From NCBI GenBank assembly GCA_030748735.1, contig JASMLK010000129.1:1-45345 (forward strand): a DNA stretch of 45,345 nt, given 5' to 3'. The number at the start of each line of letters is the position of its first letter. Positions within the stretch are counted from its first letter, which is position 1. The notes under the pieces were generated by a model. That model saw only the letters and a list, made by a program, of their open reading frames with translations, had not been told where the DNA came from and searched no databases. Of the stretch, positions 15,770-25,018 are shown piece by piece. Both the position numbers and the translations under genes were made by a program. This DNA comes from Myxococcota bacterium (lineage in GTDB: Bacteria; Myxococcota_A; UBA9160; UBA4427).

Positions 15770-16477
15770 TCAGAAGAACCAGAACCGCTTCTGCTTGTCC
15801 AACCGCTCTCGACACCCCGCCAGCTGCGCCCGATAACGAGCCGTCCGCTTTGCCACCCGGTCGGCCGCATTCAGCAGCCACCGCTTGTTCCTGTGCGTCC
15901 CGCGCGAATACCCGCCAGCTCCTTCGTGGTACGCGAGGTACAGCGCGGCCGCGTCACGCTTTCCGATGTTGGCTCGCTTCGAGATCCGGTCGAAGTACCA
16001 ACCCATGAAATCGGCGGCGTCGGGAAAACGGTCGCGCTGGGCGCGCGGTTTTCGCATGTCTCGGCGATACACATCCCACGTCGAGTCGAGTGCCTGCGCG
16101 TAACCGTACGCGCTCGACGGTCTCGTCCACGGGATCACGCCGAACAAGCGCTTGCGTGCCGGTCTTGCGCTGGCGCGGAAGCTCGACTCCTGGAACATGG
16201 CGGCCATCAGCGTGGCCTGGTCTACGCCCCAGCGTTCTTCGACCTTGCGGGTCGAGTGGTACCAGGCGTGGCGTTGGGTGAATACAGAACACAGGTTGTC
16301 GGGGTTGCGTGGGGGTGTCGTGCAGCCCGGCGAGAGCAGGGCGATGGCCGCCGCGATGGCGAGGGCACCGGCGACACTCGTGAAGCGCCGCAAGCCCGTA
16401 GAGCGCCGTGAACGCGCCCCGCGCCGCGAGCCGACGAAACGGCGTCGCAGACGCGCGAAGCGGCGCGAACGCAGCAT
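15770..16477 (-). CDS. Lipoprotein lytic transglycosylase (SLT-like)
   Basis: Peptidoglycan-cleaving transglycosylase, probably anchored as a lipoprotein. From ATG 16477 (GAGGA about 9 bases upstream) there are 235 residues: an unusually long Arg-rich lead, a hydrophobic segment (VAGALAIAAAIALL) and lipobox LLSPGC (Cys about 52), then the enzyme. The catalytic Glu lies in FQESSF (about E97); conserved family segments include IPWTRPSSAYGYAQALDSTW, DFMGWYFD and LAYHEGAGGY. The open frame extends upstream to 16843 but is low-complexity Arg-rich sequence without support. Transcribed alone, away from scpA. Confidence 0.85.
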   Translation of the reverse strand: MLRSRRFARLRRRFVGSRRGARSRRSTGLRRFTSVAGALAIAAAIALLSPGCTTPPRNPDNLCSVFTQRHAWYHSTRKVEERWGVDQATLMAAMFQESSFRASARPARKRLFGVIPWTRPSSAYGYAQALDSTWDVYRRDMRKPRAQRDRFPDAADFMGWYFDRISKRANIGKRDAAALYLAYHEGAGGYSRGTHRNKRWLLNAADRVAKRTARYRAQLAGCRERLDKQKRFWFF

Positions 16478-16887
16478 GCGTCGGGTCCTCACGAAGCGAG
16501 GTTTGCGTATGAAGCGGCGGGCGCGGCGTCCTGCACGGGTGAGCCCGTGCGTCGTGCGCCGACTTCCGCGCCGCCCGCGCGCTGGGCGTTTGACTCGGCT
16601 TGATCGGCGTCTCCCCACGCGTGCAGAGTAGCGATGACGGGCGTCTGGGTGTCGTATCCGGTGTGGCGCATTGAACCGTGCAGGGCGATTCCCCATACTG
16701 CCGGGGCACGTCCCCCCCGCAATCCACGCCGAGAATTTCGGCCACGGTCCGCTCACCCGAGCCGACTCGGACCAATCGAGACCAACCCAGACCGCCGTTG
16801 CGCAGCGCGCAAATCGCCGGGCCGCGGTCGCATGCCAGGCCACAGATGGGCAAGGCTGCTCTGGGTGGCGTCCACGCGAGATTCGAT
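16478..16887. other. 410-base divergent intergenic region
   Basis: Lies between the divergent transglycosylase gene and scpA and must hold both promoters. Open frames cross it on both strands but have Arg/Pro-rich composition and no recognisable protein. I see no confident -35/-10 pair, no RNA gene and no sizeable repeat. Confidence 0.5.
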
Positions 16888-17748
16888 ATGAGCTTCTCAG
16901 AAGGGTCCGATTCGACGGGTTCGGGTTCGGCCGGCGATCTCGCGCACGCGTCGTCGAGCCAGGGCTACGGCGTGAAGCTCCCGGTCTTCGAGGGGCCGCT
17001 CGACCTGCTTCTGCACCTCATCAAGCAGAACGAAGTCGACATCACCGACATCCCGATCGCGGACATCGCGGCCCAGTACCTCGACTACCTCGAGATCATG
17101 CGGAGCCTCGATCTCGACGTGGCCGCCGAGTACCTCGTGATGGCCGCCACGCTCGCGCAGATCAAGAGCCGCATGCTGCTTCCGCCGTCCGAAGAAGAAG
17201 AGGAAGGCGACGAAATCGATCCGCGGGCCGAACTCGTCGCGCGGTTGCTCGAATACCAGCGCTACAAGGAAGTCGCCGAGGCCCTCAGTAAGCGCCGCTG
17301 GCTTGGGCGCGACGTCTATCCCGCAAAGGGCATGGAGCCGGAGCCCCCGTCCGAAGCCGAGCGCGAGATCGAAGTCGGGCTGTTCGAACTCATCGAGGCC
17401 TTCAGGCTGGTGCTGTCCGGCGCGAAGGACGAAGAAGACGGCGAGGGCGTCCACGTCGTCGAAAGCGAAGAGGTCACGGTTCGCGACCAGATGAGTTGGG
17501 TGATGAACGTCGTCGAAGGGCGCGAGTCGATCGAGTTCCACCAGCTGTTCGGCGCGGGTGGTGGCAAACCGAATCGCACGGTTTTGATCGCCACCTTTCT
17601 CGCGATTCTCGAGCTGACGCGTCTGCACGCGCTTTCGATCTACCAGGGTGTCGACACGGAGGGCGCTCCCGACGGAGCCATTCGACTGCGTGCGACGCAT
17701 CATGCGAGCGAGATCGCCTGGAGCGATCGCATCACGGAACTCATGTGA
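16888..17748 (+). CDS. scpA: Segregation and condensation protein A
   Basis: Kleisin subunit of the SMC-ScpAB chromosome condensin. It has 286 residues. After a Ser/Gly-rich lead of about 27 residues the ScpA core begins with LPVFEGPLDLLLHLIKQNEVDITDIPI, continues through LAQIKSRMLLP and an acidic linker, and ends with the winged-helix region RTVLIATFLAILELTRLHAL...IYQGVD. ATG 16888 is chosen as the last in-frame start before the conserved core; upstream translation is non-conserved in look. scpB follows 10 bases after the stop. The smc gene is not in the window. Confidence 0.93.
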   Translation: MSFSEGSDSTGSGSAGDLAHASSSQGYGVKLPVFEGPLDLLLHLIKQNEVDITDIPIADIAAQYLDYLEIMRSLDLDVAAEYLVMAATLAQIKSRMLLPPSEEEEEGDEIDPRAELVARLLEYQRYKEVAEALSKRRWLGRDVYPAKGMEPEPPSEAEREIEVGLFELIEAFRLVLSGAKDEEDGEGVHVVESEEVTVRDQMSWVMNVVEGRESIEFHQLFGAGGGKPNRTVLIATFLAILELTRLHALSIYQGVDTEGAPDGAIRLRATHHASEIAWSDRITELM

Positions 17749-17758
17749 GGCCATAGTC

Positions 17759-18772
17759 ATGGAACGATCCGAGCAGTTGAAGGTCATCGAAGCGCTGGTG
17801 CTCGCCTCGCCCGAACCGCTCACCGCGGCGCGGATCGGGCGCGTCGTTCCCGAATGCAACGCGGCGCTCGTTCGCGAACTCATCAAGGAGTTGAACGAGA
17901 AGTACGTGAAGAACGAGCACGCCTTCGAGATCTGGGAAGTCGGGGGCGGCTACCAGGTGCGTACGCGCGCCGAGTTCTCGGGCTATCTCCAGAAGCTGCA
18001 GAAGCAGCGACCGCTGCGGCTTTCGTCGGCGTCCCTCGAGACCCTCGCCATCGTGGCCTACAAGCAGCCCGCAACGCGTGCCGAAATCGAGTACGTGCGC
18101 GGTGTCGACGCGGGTGCCGTGCTGAAGGGGCTGCTCGATCGGGGGCTCGTGAAGTTGGCCGGGCACAAGGACGTCCCCGGACGCCCGATGCTCTACGCCA
18201 CGACGCGGCGGTTTCTCGAGATCTTCGGTCTCGACTCGCTGAAGAACCTCCCGGCGTTGCGCGAACTCGAAGACCTCGCCCGCGAGCAGGGCATCGAAGC
18301 GCCCGACTCGGCCGGCGCGACGCCGGTTTCGGAACTCGTCGAAGGCGAAGAGGCGGCGACCGAGACGGCTGACTCGGATGAGGGCGCCGAAGCCGGTGAA
18401 GCCGTGGCGGTCGGCGCTGCGGCAGAAGAAGCGCCGGAGGGGACCCCCGAGCCCATCGACATCGGTGGAGAGCTGGTTCGCGAAGTTTCGGTGCCGATCG
18501 AGGATTTCGGCGAAGTGGACGATGATGCAGCCGAGCAGGAAACCGGCGAACCCGAAATCATGGTCGGGGGTGTCGCGATCGACGCCGGGATGGGGACCGA
18601 GGCCGACGACACAGCCGCCGAAGTCGCGGACGATGAAGACGAAGAAGCCGAGGAAGAACCGCGCAGGCGTATCGAGATCCCCCAGGACTTCGAGTCCGAA
18701 GGTGCTGTCGTCGTCGATGATGAGGGTGAAAGCGCCGTGGTCGACGATGACGACGCCGCCGAGCGCGCATGA
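17759..18772 (+). CDS. scpB: Segregation and condensation protein B with long acidic tail
   Basis: Second accessory subunit of SMC condensin. The first 185 or so residues form the two ScpB winged helices: VIEALVLASPEPLT near the start, then LSSASLETLAIVAYKQPATRAEIEYVRG, GLVKLAGHKDVPGRP and FLEIFGL. About 150 further residues are highly acidic, rich in E, D, A and G, and look disordered. Typical ScpB proteins are about 200 residues; this one has 337. The ATG at 17759 has GAGG about 9 bases upstream, overlapping the scpA stop. A pseudouridine synthase gene starts 3 bases after its stop, the common scpA-scpB-rluB order. Confidence 0.93.
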   Translation: MERSEQLKVIEALVLASPEPLTAARIGRVVPECNAALVRELIKELNEKYVKNEHAFEIWEVGGGYQVRTRAEFSGYLQKLQKQRPLRLSSASLETLAIVAYKQPATRAEIEYVRGVDAGAVLKGLLDRGLVKLAGHKDVPGRPMLYATTRRFLEIFGLDSLKNLPALRELEDLAREQGIEAPDSAGATPVSELVEGEEAATETADSDEGAEAGEAVAVGAAAEEAPEGTPEPIDIGGELVREVSVPIEDFGEVDDDAAEQETGEPEIMVGGVAIDAGMGTEADDTAAEVADDEDEEAEEEPRRRIEIPQDFESEGAVVVDDEGESAVVDDDDAAERA

Positions 18773-18775
18773 TCG

Positions 18776-19684
18776 ATGGCCGCACGAAAGAAGAGCAGCT
18801 CATCGCGATCCGCGACTCCGCGACATCGCCGCCGTTCGAAGCGCCGCGTAGGCGCCGCGTCGGCGCGGCCTGCGCCTGAACCCAAGCCGCGGGTAGAGGC
18901 GCCCCCCGGCCGGGCGGACGTCAAGCTGCAGAAGCTTCTCGCGGCCGCGGGTTTCGGCTCGCGCCGTGCGTGCGAAACCCTGATCGAGCAGGGCCGCGTC
19001 ACGATCAACGGTAAGGTCGCGACGCTCGGCGATCGCGCCGACCCCGCCACGGACGCGATCCTCTTCGATGGCGAACGACTCGGTAGCGAGAAGCCGACCT
19101 ATTGGATCGTGAACAAGCCCGAAGGGGTGATCACGTCGGTGTCGGACCCGGAAGGGCGCCCGACCATCCTCTCCCTGATGCCGCCGCGTGGCCCGCGCGT
19201 CTATCCCGTGGGACGTCTCGATCTGGCGACCTCGGGGCTCGTGCTGCTGACCAACGACGGCGCGATCACCCAACTCCTGCTGCACCCGTCTCTCGGCAAC
19301 GAGCGGGAATATCGCGTGACCGCGCGCGGTGAGGTCTCGCCCAAAGCCTTCGAGCGCTTGCAGCGCGGTCTTCGTCTCGAAGACGGCCGTACGAACCCAT
19401 GCGAAGTGTCGGGCAGTCGCTACGACCCGGTGAGCGACGTGACCATCTTCCATCTGACGCTGCGCGAGGGGCGCAAGCGACAGATCCGTCGCTCGATGCA
19501 GCACCTCAAGCACCCGGTCAAGAAGCTCGTGCGCGTGCGCATGGGGCCGCTGCGGCTGGGCCGGCTCGCTACGGGCGAAGCGCGGCCGCTTCGCCGCGAC
19601 GAAATCCGCAAACTCCAGGAGCACGCCGCAGAACTGCGAAGTGCCGCTCCGACGCGTCGCCGTGGGCGACCCAAGCGGGGCTGA
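18776..19684 (+). CDS. rluB: RluB/RsuA-family pseudouridine synthase
   Basis: Converts uridine to pseudouridine, probably in 23S rRNA. The 302 residues comprise a basic disordered lead (about 47), an S4 RNA-binding domain (KLQKLLAAAGFGSRRACETLI), and the catalytic domain with VGRLDLATSGLVLLTNDG, whose Asp is the nucleophile, plus REGRKRQIRR. It is in an operon with scpA-scpB, where RluB homologues are usual. A basic Arg/Lys-rich end follows. The exact target uridine cannot be read from sequence, so RluB is by family and context. Confidence 0.88.
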   Translation: MAARKKSSSSRSATPRHRRRSKRRVGAASARPAPEPKPRVEAPPGRADVKLQKLLAAAGFGSRRACETLIEQGRVTINGKVATLGDRADPATDAILFDGERLGSEKPTYWIVNKPEGVITSVSDPEGRPTILSLMPPRGPRVYPVGRLDLATSGLVLLTNDGAITQLLLHPSLGNEREYRVTARGEVSPKAFERLQRGLRLEDGRTNPCEVSGSRYDPVSDVTIFHLTLREGRKRQIRRSMQHLKHPVKKLVRVRMGPLRLGRLATGEARPLRRDEIRKLQEHAAELRSAAPTRRRGRPKRG

Positions 19685-19711
19685 TCCCGAGCCGGCGGTT
19701 TATAATCCGGG

Positions 19712-20449
19712 CTAGAGGTTGTCGCCGAAGAACCTGACGGTGCGCCCCCACGCGTCCTTCGCGGCGTCCGGGTTGAACGAGTCGCGCCGATCGCAATTGA
19801 AGCCATGGTCGGCTTCCGGATAGACGACGACTTCGTGATCGCTGCTGGCGGCTGCCAACGCCTCGCGCACTGCGGTCACCTGGTCTTCGGGGATCATCGT
19901 GTCGAGGCCGCCGAAGTAGCAGACGATCTTGCCACTGGCCTTGCCCGCGCGCGAGACCGTCGACTCCTTGCCACCCGGGCCCTGCGGCGCCGCGATGCCA
20001 CCGCCGTAGTATGCTGCCGACGCCTTGACGTCGGTCTCGCAGGCGGTGAGGAAGGTCATGTGCCCGCCGATGCAAAAGCCCATGGCGCCGATGCTCTCGC
20101 CCTTCACGCCCGACTGCGCGCGCAGGAATGCGATCGTGTCGCCCGCATCGCTGATCATCTGGTCGGCGTCGAGCTGACCGAGGTGCGTCATGCCCTCGGC
20201 CATGCCGTCGTCGTCGTAGTCGAGTTCGATGCCGGGGCCCGTGCGGTGGAAGTAGTCGGGGGCCACTGCGACATAGCCTTCGCTCGCGATGCGCTCGGTG
20301 ATGTCGCGGATGTGCGCGTTGATGCCGAAGATCTCCATGTAGACGATCACGCCGGGGAGCGTTTCGTCGCCTTCGGGGCGCGCCATGTAGCCTCCCATGG
20401 TGCCGCCGCCCGAAAGCGGAATTTCGACGCGAGTCGTCTGCAGAGCCAT
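19712..20449 (-). CDS. Dienelactone hydrolase family protein
   Basis: Alpha/beta hydrolase of 245 residues with the DLH triad: nucleophile Cys in GFCIGGHM, Asp in GGLDTMIPED, His in EADHGFNC. DLH enzymes hydrolyse dienelactones in chlorocatechol breakdown, but many members act on unknown esters; no catabolic neighbours are present. Start choice is settled by GGAGG, which lies 7 bases before ATG 20449 but only one base before the earlier ATG at 20455. It is convergent with rluB (27 bases apart) and on the same strand as the upstream formate dehydrogenase genes, 88 bases from fdsA. Confidence 0.88.
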   Translation of the reverse strand: MALQTTRVEIPLSGGGTMGGYMARPEGDETLPGVIVYMEIFGINAHIRDITERIASEGYVAVAPDYFHRTGPGIELDYDDDGMAEGMTHLGQLDADQMISDAGDTIAFLRAQSGVKGESIGAMGFCIGGHMTFLTACETDVKASAAYYGGGIAAPQGPGGKESTVSRAGKASGKIVCYFGGLDTMIPEDQVTAVREALAAASSDHEVVVYPEADHGFNCDRRDSFNPDAAKDAWGRTVRFFGDNL

Positions 20450-20537
20450 GCTCATTCCTCCAAGGGCGGCGACTCTAACAAAAACGTCTGCCGTCCGGGC
20501 AGGGTGCGAGCTCGTGAGCGGGGAAGGCGCGCTCGGA

Positions 20538-23339
20538 TCAGCCGGCGTCGTCCGACATGCGATCCACCGAAACCGCACAGAACTTGAACTCGGGGATCTT
20601 GCCGTCCGGGTCGAGCTTGTCGGTGGTGAGGATGTTCGCCGCCGCTTCGCGGAAGTGGAAGGGGATGAAGATCGAGCCGGGCTGGGTGCGATCCTCGACA
20701 CGCGCCTCGAGGCGGATCTTTCCGCGGCGCGAGCGCACTTCGATCCAGTCTCCGCTCACGATCCCGCGCGGCTCCGCATCGCGGCGATGCAGCGACGCAA
20801 AGGCCTCCGGCTCGATCGTGGAAAGCGCCTTGGATCGACGCGTCATGACACCCGTGTGCCAGTGCTCGAGAATGCGGCCGGTGACGAGGATCAATGGGTA
20901 CTCGTCATCCGGTAGCTCGTCGGCGCCCGTGTGGTCGGCCGGGACGAAACGCGCACGACCGTCTGCGGTTGGGAAGCCGCCACCGAACATCACCACGGTG
21001 CCATCCGAATGGTCCGGGTCGGGGCATGGATAGAGCTTGCCGGTCAGCCCGAGCTTGTCGTGGGCGAGCCCGCGGTAGTTGCGTGAGAGCGACACGAATT
21101 CGTCGAAGACGTCGTCGGCGCTTTCGTACTGCATCGCGTCGTAGCCCATGCGCTTCGCGATGTCGCAGATGATCTGCCAGTCGAGGCGTGCTTCGCCGGG
21201 CGGCGTGAGCACGGGGCGACCGAGTTGCACCCGGCGATCGGTGTTGGTGAAGGTGCCACTCTTCTCGAGGGCCGAGGTTGCCGGCAGGATCACATCCGCA
21301 AACTCGGCCGTTTCGGTGAAGAAGATGTCCTGCACGACCAGGAAGTCGAGGTTGCCCAGCCCTTCGCGCACCTTGTTGATGTTCGGATCGCTCAGGAAGG
21401 GGTTCTCGCCCAGGATGTACATGCCGCGGATGTCGCCGTCGCGTGCGGCAGAAATGATCTCGGTGGTCGTGAGCCCAGTGGCCGGGTCGAGCTCGGCGCC
21501 CCAGGCGGCTTCGAAGCGCTGCCGCGCATCGTCGTTGATCACCGGTTGATAGTCGGGATAACTCATCGGGATGAGCCCGGCGTCACTCGCGCCCTGTACG
21601 TTGTTCTGTCCGCGCAGCGGATGCAGTCCGGTCCCCGGACGCCCGATGTTGCCCGTCATCAAGCACAGCGAGATGATGCAGCGGCAGTTGTCGGTGCCGT
21701 GCACGTGCTGGCTCATCCCCATGCCCCAGAAGGTGATGGCGGCCTGCGCGCGTCCGTACTCGATCGCCACTTCGCGAATCGTTTCGGCAGCAATCCCGCA
21801 GATCGCGGAAACCACTTCAGGCGTGTAGCGCTCGACGGTTTCGGAGACGCGTTCGAAGTCGGTCGTGTGGGCCTCGACGTAGTCGCGGTCGACGAGTCCC
21901 TCGGCGATCACCACGTGCATCATGCCGTTGTAGAAGGCGACGTCGCTTCCCGGGCGAATCTGACAGAAGCGCCAGGCGTGGTCGGCCAGGGGGATGTGGA
22001 TCGGATTGACGACCAGGAGCTTTGCACCGCGGGCGGCGGCCTGCTTGAAGAAGGTCGCGGCGACGGGGTGGTTCGCGGTGGTATTACTGCCAGTCACGAT
22101 GGCGAAGTCGGAATTCGCGATGTCGCCAAAGGTCGTCGTCACCGCGCCCGAGCCGATCATCTGGAGCAACGCGCTCACCGAAGACGCGTGACACAGGCGC
22201 GTGCAGTGGTCGACGTTGTTGGTGCCGAAGACCGCGCGCACGAGCTTCTGGAAGAGGTAGGCCTCCTCGTTGCTGCACTTGGCAGAACCGAAGCCGGCGA
22301 GCGCGCCGGAACCCGACTCGCTCTTGATCTCCAACAGGCGCGCCGCCACCAGGTCGAGTGCTTCGTCCCAGCTCGCCTCGCGGAAGGCGGGGAGGACCTG
22401 CTCGAGGTCGACCAGGCCTCCGGGTTTGCGATGACGGCGGTCGGAACTTCGCACTTCGCTCGACAGCCCGTGCTTGGGATAGTCGACGCGGATCAGCGGC
22501 TTCGTGAGGCGTTGGGCATGTGTCGCGTAGTCGTAGCCGTAGCGCCCCTTCACGCACAGGCGTGATTCGCTGGCGAAGCTGTCACGCCCTTCGGCGAAGC
22601 TGATCCGGTTGTTTGCCGTGTCGCGGTGATAGCGAATCGCACACCCCACACCGCAATACGGACAGACCGAATCGACCGCTTCGAGTTCCGCGCGCGGTCG
22701 CGGCGCCTCACCGACACCCTTGTCGACGAGCGCACCTGTGGGGCAGACCGCGGCGCACTCGCCACAACTCACGCAGGTCGACTCGCCCATTGGTTGGTCG
22801 AAGTCGAATGCGATGCGGGTCTCGAAGCCCTTGCCCGTACGGCCGAGGACGTCGTTGTGCTGCACTTCGTTGCACGCGCGGATGCAGCGGTCGCACAGGA
22901 TGCAGGCCTGGTGGTCGACGGCGATAACGGCGGATGAATCGTCGCGCGGGCGCGCGCCCGATGGATGGCGCTCGCCGTCGACATCGAGTTCGCGGGCGAG
23001 CGCCAGGAGCGCATCGTCTCCCGTGGTGGCTTCGCGCGCCGATTCCTCGGGCTGTTCGCTCGAGAGCAGCTGCGTGAGCCCACGTCGACTGTGGGTGACC
23101 CGCTCGCTGGTCGTGTGAACGACCATGTCGGCTTCGGCCGTGCGCACGCATGAAGCGGCGAGGGTGCGTTCGCCCTCGACCTCGACGACGCACATCCTAC
23201 ACACCCCGACCGGCCGCAGGCGCGGGTCGTGGCAGAGCACGGGGACTTCGGCGCCCACCTTCTGGGCCGCGTCGAACAGTGAGGTGCCTTCTTCCACGCT
23301 CACCGCCACGCCGTCGATCGTGAGCGTGACTTCGCTCAT
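20538..23339 (-). CDS. fdsA: NAD-dependent formate dehydrogenase, molybdenum-containing alpha subunit
   Basis: Oxidises formate to CO2 at a molybdenum bis-pyranopterin centre and passes electrons through Fe-S clusters. The 933 residues include a [2Fe-2S] domain (Cys 36, 47, 50, 64), a two-[4Fe-4S] ferredoxin module (CILCDRCIRAC, CVSCGECAAVC), the Mo-domain cluster CPYCGVGC...LCVKG, and the molybdopterin domains. The metal ligand is Cys383 followed by His384 in CTRLCHASS, so Cys, not selenocysteine. The His-Cys3 motif (H-x3-C-x2-C-x5-C) that normally follows the first domain is absent. ATG 23339 overlaps the upstream fdsB stop (ATGA). Confidence 0.93.
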   Translation of the reverse strand: MSEVTLTIDGVAVSVEEGTSLFDAAQKVGAEVPVLCHDPRLRPVGVCRMCVVEVEGERTLAASCVRTAEADMVVHTTSERVTHSRRGLTQLLSSEQPEESAREATTGDDALLALARELDVDGERHPSGARPRDDSSAVIAVDHQACILCDRCIRACNEVQHNDVLGRTGKGFETRIAFDFDQPMGESTCVSCGECAAVCPTGALVDKGVGEAPRPRAELEAVDSVCPYCGVGCAIRYHRDTANNRISFAEGRDSFASESRLCVKGRYGYDYATHAQRLTKPLIRVDYPKHGLSSEVRSSDRRHRKPGGLVDLEQVLPAFREASWDEALDLVAARLLEIKSESGSGALAGFGSAKCSNEEAYLFQKLVRAVFGTNNVDHCTRLCHASSVSALLQMIGSGAVTTTFGDIANSDFAIVTGSNTTANHPVAATFFKQAAARGAKLLVVNPIHIPLADHAWRFCQIRPGSDVAFYNGMMHVVIAEGLVDRDYVEAHTTDFERVSETVERYTPEVVSAICGIAAETIREVAIEYGRAQAAITFWGMGMSQHVHGTDNCRCIISLCLMTGNIGRPGTGLHPLRGQNNVQGASDAGLIPMSYPDYQPVINDDARQRFEAAWGAELDPATGLTTTEIISAARDGDIRGMYILGENPFLSDPNINKVREGLGNLDFLVVQDIFFTETAEFADVILPATSALEKSGTFTNTDRRVQLGRPVLTPPGEARLDWQIICDIAKRMGYDAMQYESADDVFDEFVSLSRNYRGLAHDKLGLTGKLYPCPDPDHSDGTVVMFGGGFPTADGRARFVPADHTGADELPDDEYPLILVTGRILEHWHTGVMTRRSKALSTIEPEAFASLHRRDAEPRGIVSGDWIEVRSRRGKIRLEARVEDRTQPGSIFIPFHFREAAANILTTDKLDPDGKIPEFKFCAVSVDRMSDDAG

Positions 23340-24937
23340 GACGCGCCGCCTCCGTCCTCTTCTTTCGCGCGGGCTCCGCTTCCTCCGCGTTCGGCTTCCG
23401 GAAAGCCATCGAGCACACTCATCACCGGGGTGAGGGCGGCCTGTCCGAGACCACAGATCGAGGTGTCGACCATCACGTCGCGCAGCGGAGCGAGTTCCGC
23501 CAGCGCCTCGGGGCGGCCGTCCTCGATCGCTTTGACCGCGTGTTCGCAGCCAATGCGGCAGGGCACGCACTTGCCGCAGGATTCGTTGCGAAAGAAGGCC
23601 GTGAGGTTGGCCGAGGCTTCGAGCAGGTCGCGTCCTTCACGCAGGACCAGAACAGCGCCGGACCCCAGCGCGCTGCCCGCGTCACGCAGCGCTTCGAAGG
23701 TCATCGGAACGTCGATGTGCTCGGCCGAAAGGAAGCCCGTGCTCGCGCCACCGGGGAGGAAGGCCAGCAGGTTCGCGCCGTCGACGATGCCGCCTGCACG
23801 TTCGAGCAGTTCGCGAAACGTCGCGCCCACGGGTAGTTCGTGCACGCCGGGCTCTTCCACGTCACCGCTGATCGAAAAGAACTTGTGGTCGAGACGCCCG
23901 GTTTCGACGATGCGCGGCACGTGGGCAAAGCTCTCGACGTTGTTCATCAACGTGGGCTTGCCGTGGAGTCCGACCACACCGGGGTAGGGGGGCTTGTTGC
24001 GCGGTTCTCCGCGGCGTCCCTCCAATACTTCGAGCAACGCCGTCTCTTCCCCGAGCACGTACCCACCGGGTGAAACGAAGACCTCGATGTCGAAGTCGAA
24101 GCCACTGCCGAAGATGTTCTCGCCCAGTGCGCCGGCTTCGCGCGCGGCGGCGAGGGCGCGCTGCAGGCACCCGAGTTCCGGTTCGTACTCGTGCCGGATG
24201 TAGATCCAACCCTTCGCGCTGTCGATTGCGTGACCTGCCAACACCATGCCTTCGAGCATGAGATGGGGAAGGCTGCGCAGGATCTCGCGGTCCTTGAAGG
24301 TGCCGGGTTCGCTCTCGTCCGCGTTGCAGATCACGTAGCGGGGCGAGTCGGGTTGCTCCGCGACCAGCGCCCACTTGCGGCCGGTGGGAAAGCCCGCGCC
24401 GCCCATCCCGCGAAGACCCGACGCGTCGAGTTGCTCGATCGCCTTTCGTCGATCCCCACTGGCGAGCACGCTGCGGAGCTGGCCGTAGTGGTGGGCGGGC
24501 GTGGCGTACGGGTCGGTCTGCCAGCGCGGTTCTTCGGCTGTCGCGTCGGCGGTCGCTGAAGAGTCGAAGTCGCCGTTCTCGATGCGATCGCATGCTTCGT
24601 CGATCGTCATCGGTATGCCGTCGAGGGTACAAGCCGGAGCCCCGTCACAGCGCCCGAGGCACGACACGGGTTCGTATTCGGTGTCGGTGCGCGCTTCGCA
24701 CAGGGCCGCAAGTCGGGCGCGCACTGCGTCGCCGCCGCGCAGCCCACAAGCGAGGTCGCGACAGGCCGCGACGCGATGGGCGGGAGGCGGCTGCCTGCGC
24801 AGGTGCGGGTAGAAGGAGACCAGCGCCTCGACCTGGGCCCGCGGCACGCGCCCTTCTTCGCAGACGCGTTCGAGTTCGGCTTCCGGCAGGTAGCCGTGCT
24901 GTGCCTGGAGTTCGAGTAACACTTGAAGGGTGGTCAT
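23336..24937 (-). CDS. fdsB: Formate dehydrogenase diaphorase subunit, NuoE-NuoF fusion
   Basis: Transfers electrons from the alpha subunit to NAD+. Its 533 residues fuse a NuoE/FdsG-like N-terminal domain with [2Fe-2S] ligands (C-x4-C in CRDLAC and C-x3-C in CLGRC) to a NuoF/FdsB domain. The latter shows GLRGMGGAGFPTGRKW (NADH site), NADESEPGTFKDRE (FMN site) and the [4Fe-4S] motif SCGKCVPCRIGC with a later Cys in SICGLGQ. In the classical operon fdsG and fdsB are separate. It is the first gene of the operon and overlaps fdsA by ATGA. No fdsC or fdsD accessory gene follows. Confidence 0.92.
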   Translation of the reverse strand: MTTLQVLLELQAQHGYLPEAELERVCEEGRVPRAQVEALVSFYPHLRRQPPPAHRVAACRDLACGLRGGDAVRARLAALCEARTDTEYEPVSCLGRCDGAPACTLDGIPMTIDEACDRIENGDFDSSATADATAEEPRWQTDPYATPAHHYGQLRSVLASGDRRKAIEQLDASGLRGMGGAGFPTGRKWALVAEQPDSPRYVICNADESEPGTFKDREILRSLPHLMLEGMVLAGHAIDSAKGWIYIRHEYEPELGCLQRALAAAREAGALGENIFGSGFDFDIEVFVSPGGYVLGEETALLEVLEGRRGEPRNKPPYPGVVGLHGKPTLMNNVESFAHVPRIVETGRLDHKFFSISGDVEEPGVHELPVGATFRELLERAGGIVDGANLLAFLPGGASTGFLSAEHIDVPMTFEALRDAGSALGSGAVLVLREGRDLLEASANLTAFFRNESCGKCVPCRIGCEHAVKAIEDGRPEALAELAPLRDVMVDTSICGLGQAALTPVMSVLDGFPEAERGGSGARAKEEDGGGAS

Positions 24938-24984
24938 CGAGCTTCGCCGCCGATCATGGAAAGCCGAGGATAACGCCGCCTACC

Positions 24985-25010
24985 GTCGGACGCCTCGGGG
25001 GCGGTCCGAC
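24985..25010 (-). terminator. Weak hairpin downstream of the outer-membrane gene
   Basis: GTCGGAC and GTCCGAC form a perfect 7-bp inverted repeat 9 bases after the stop of the reverse beta-barrel gene. No T-run follows on the minus strand, so it is at best a weak or factor-aided terminator. It also lies in the promoter region of fdsB. Confidence 0.35.
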
Positions 25011-25018
25011 CGTGTGGC

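Noticed and set aside
19701..19706. TATAAT hexamer between rluB and the hydrolase gene
   Set aside because: It lies between two convergent stops with no -35 partner and no gene to serve.
21225..22565. 446-codon forward open frame inside fdsA
   Set aside because: Antisense to the molybdopterin domains of FdsA; no domain signature of its own.
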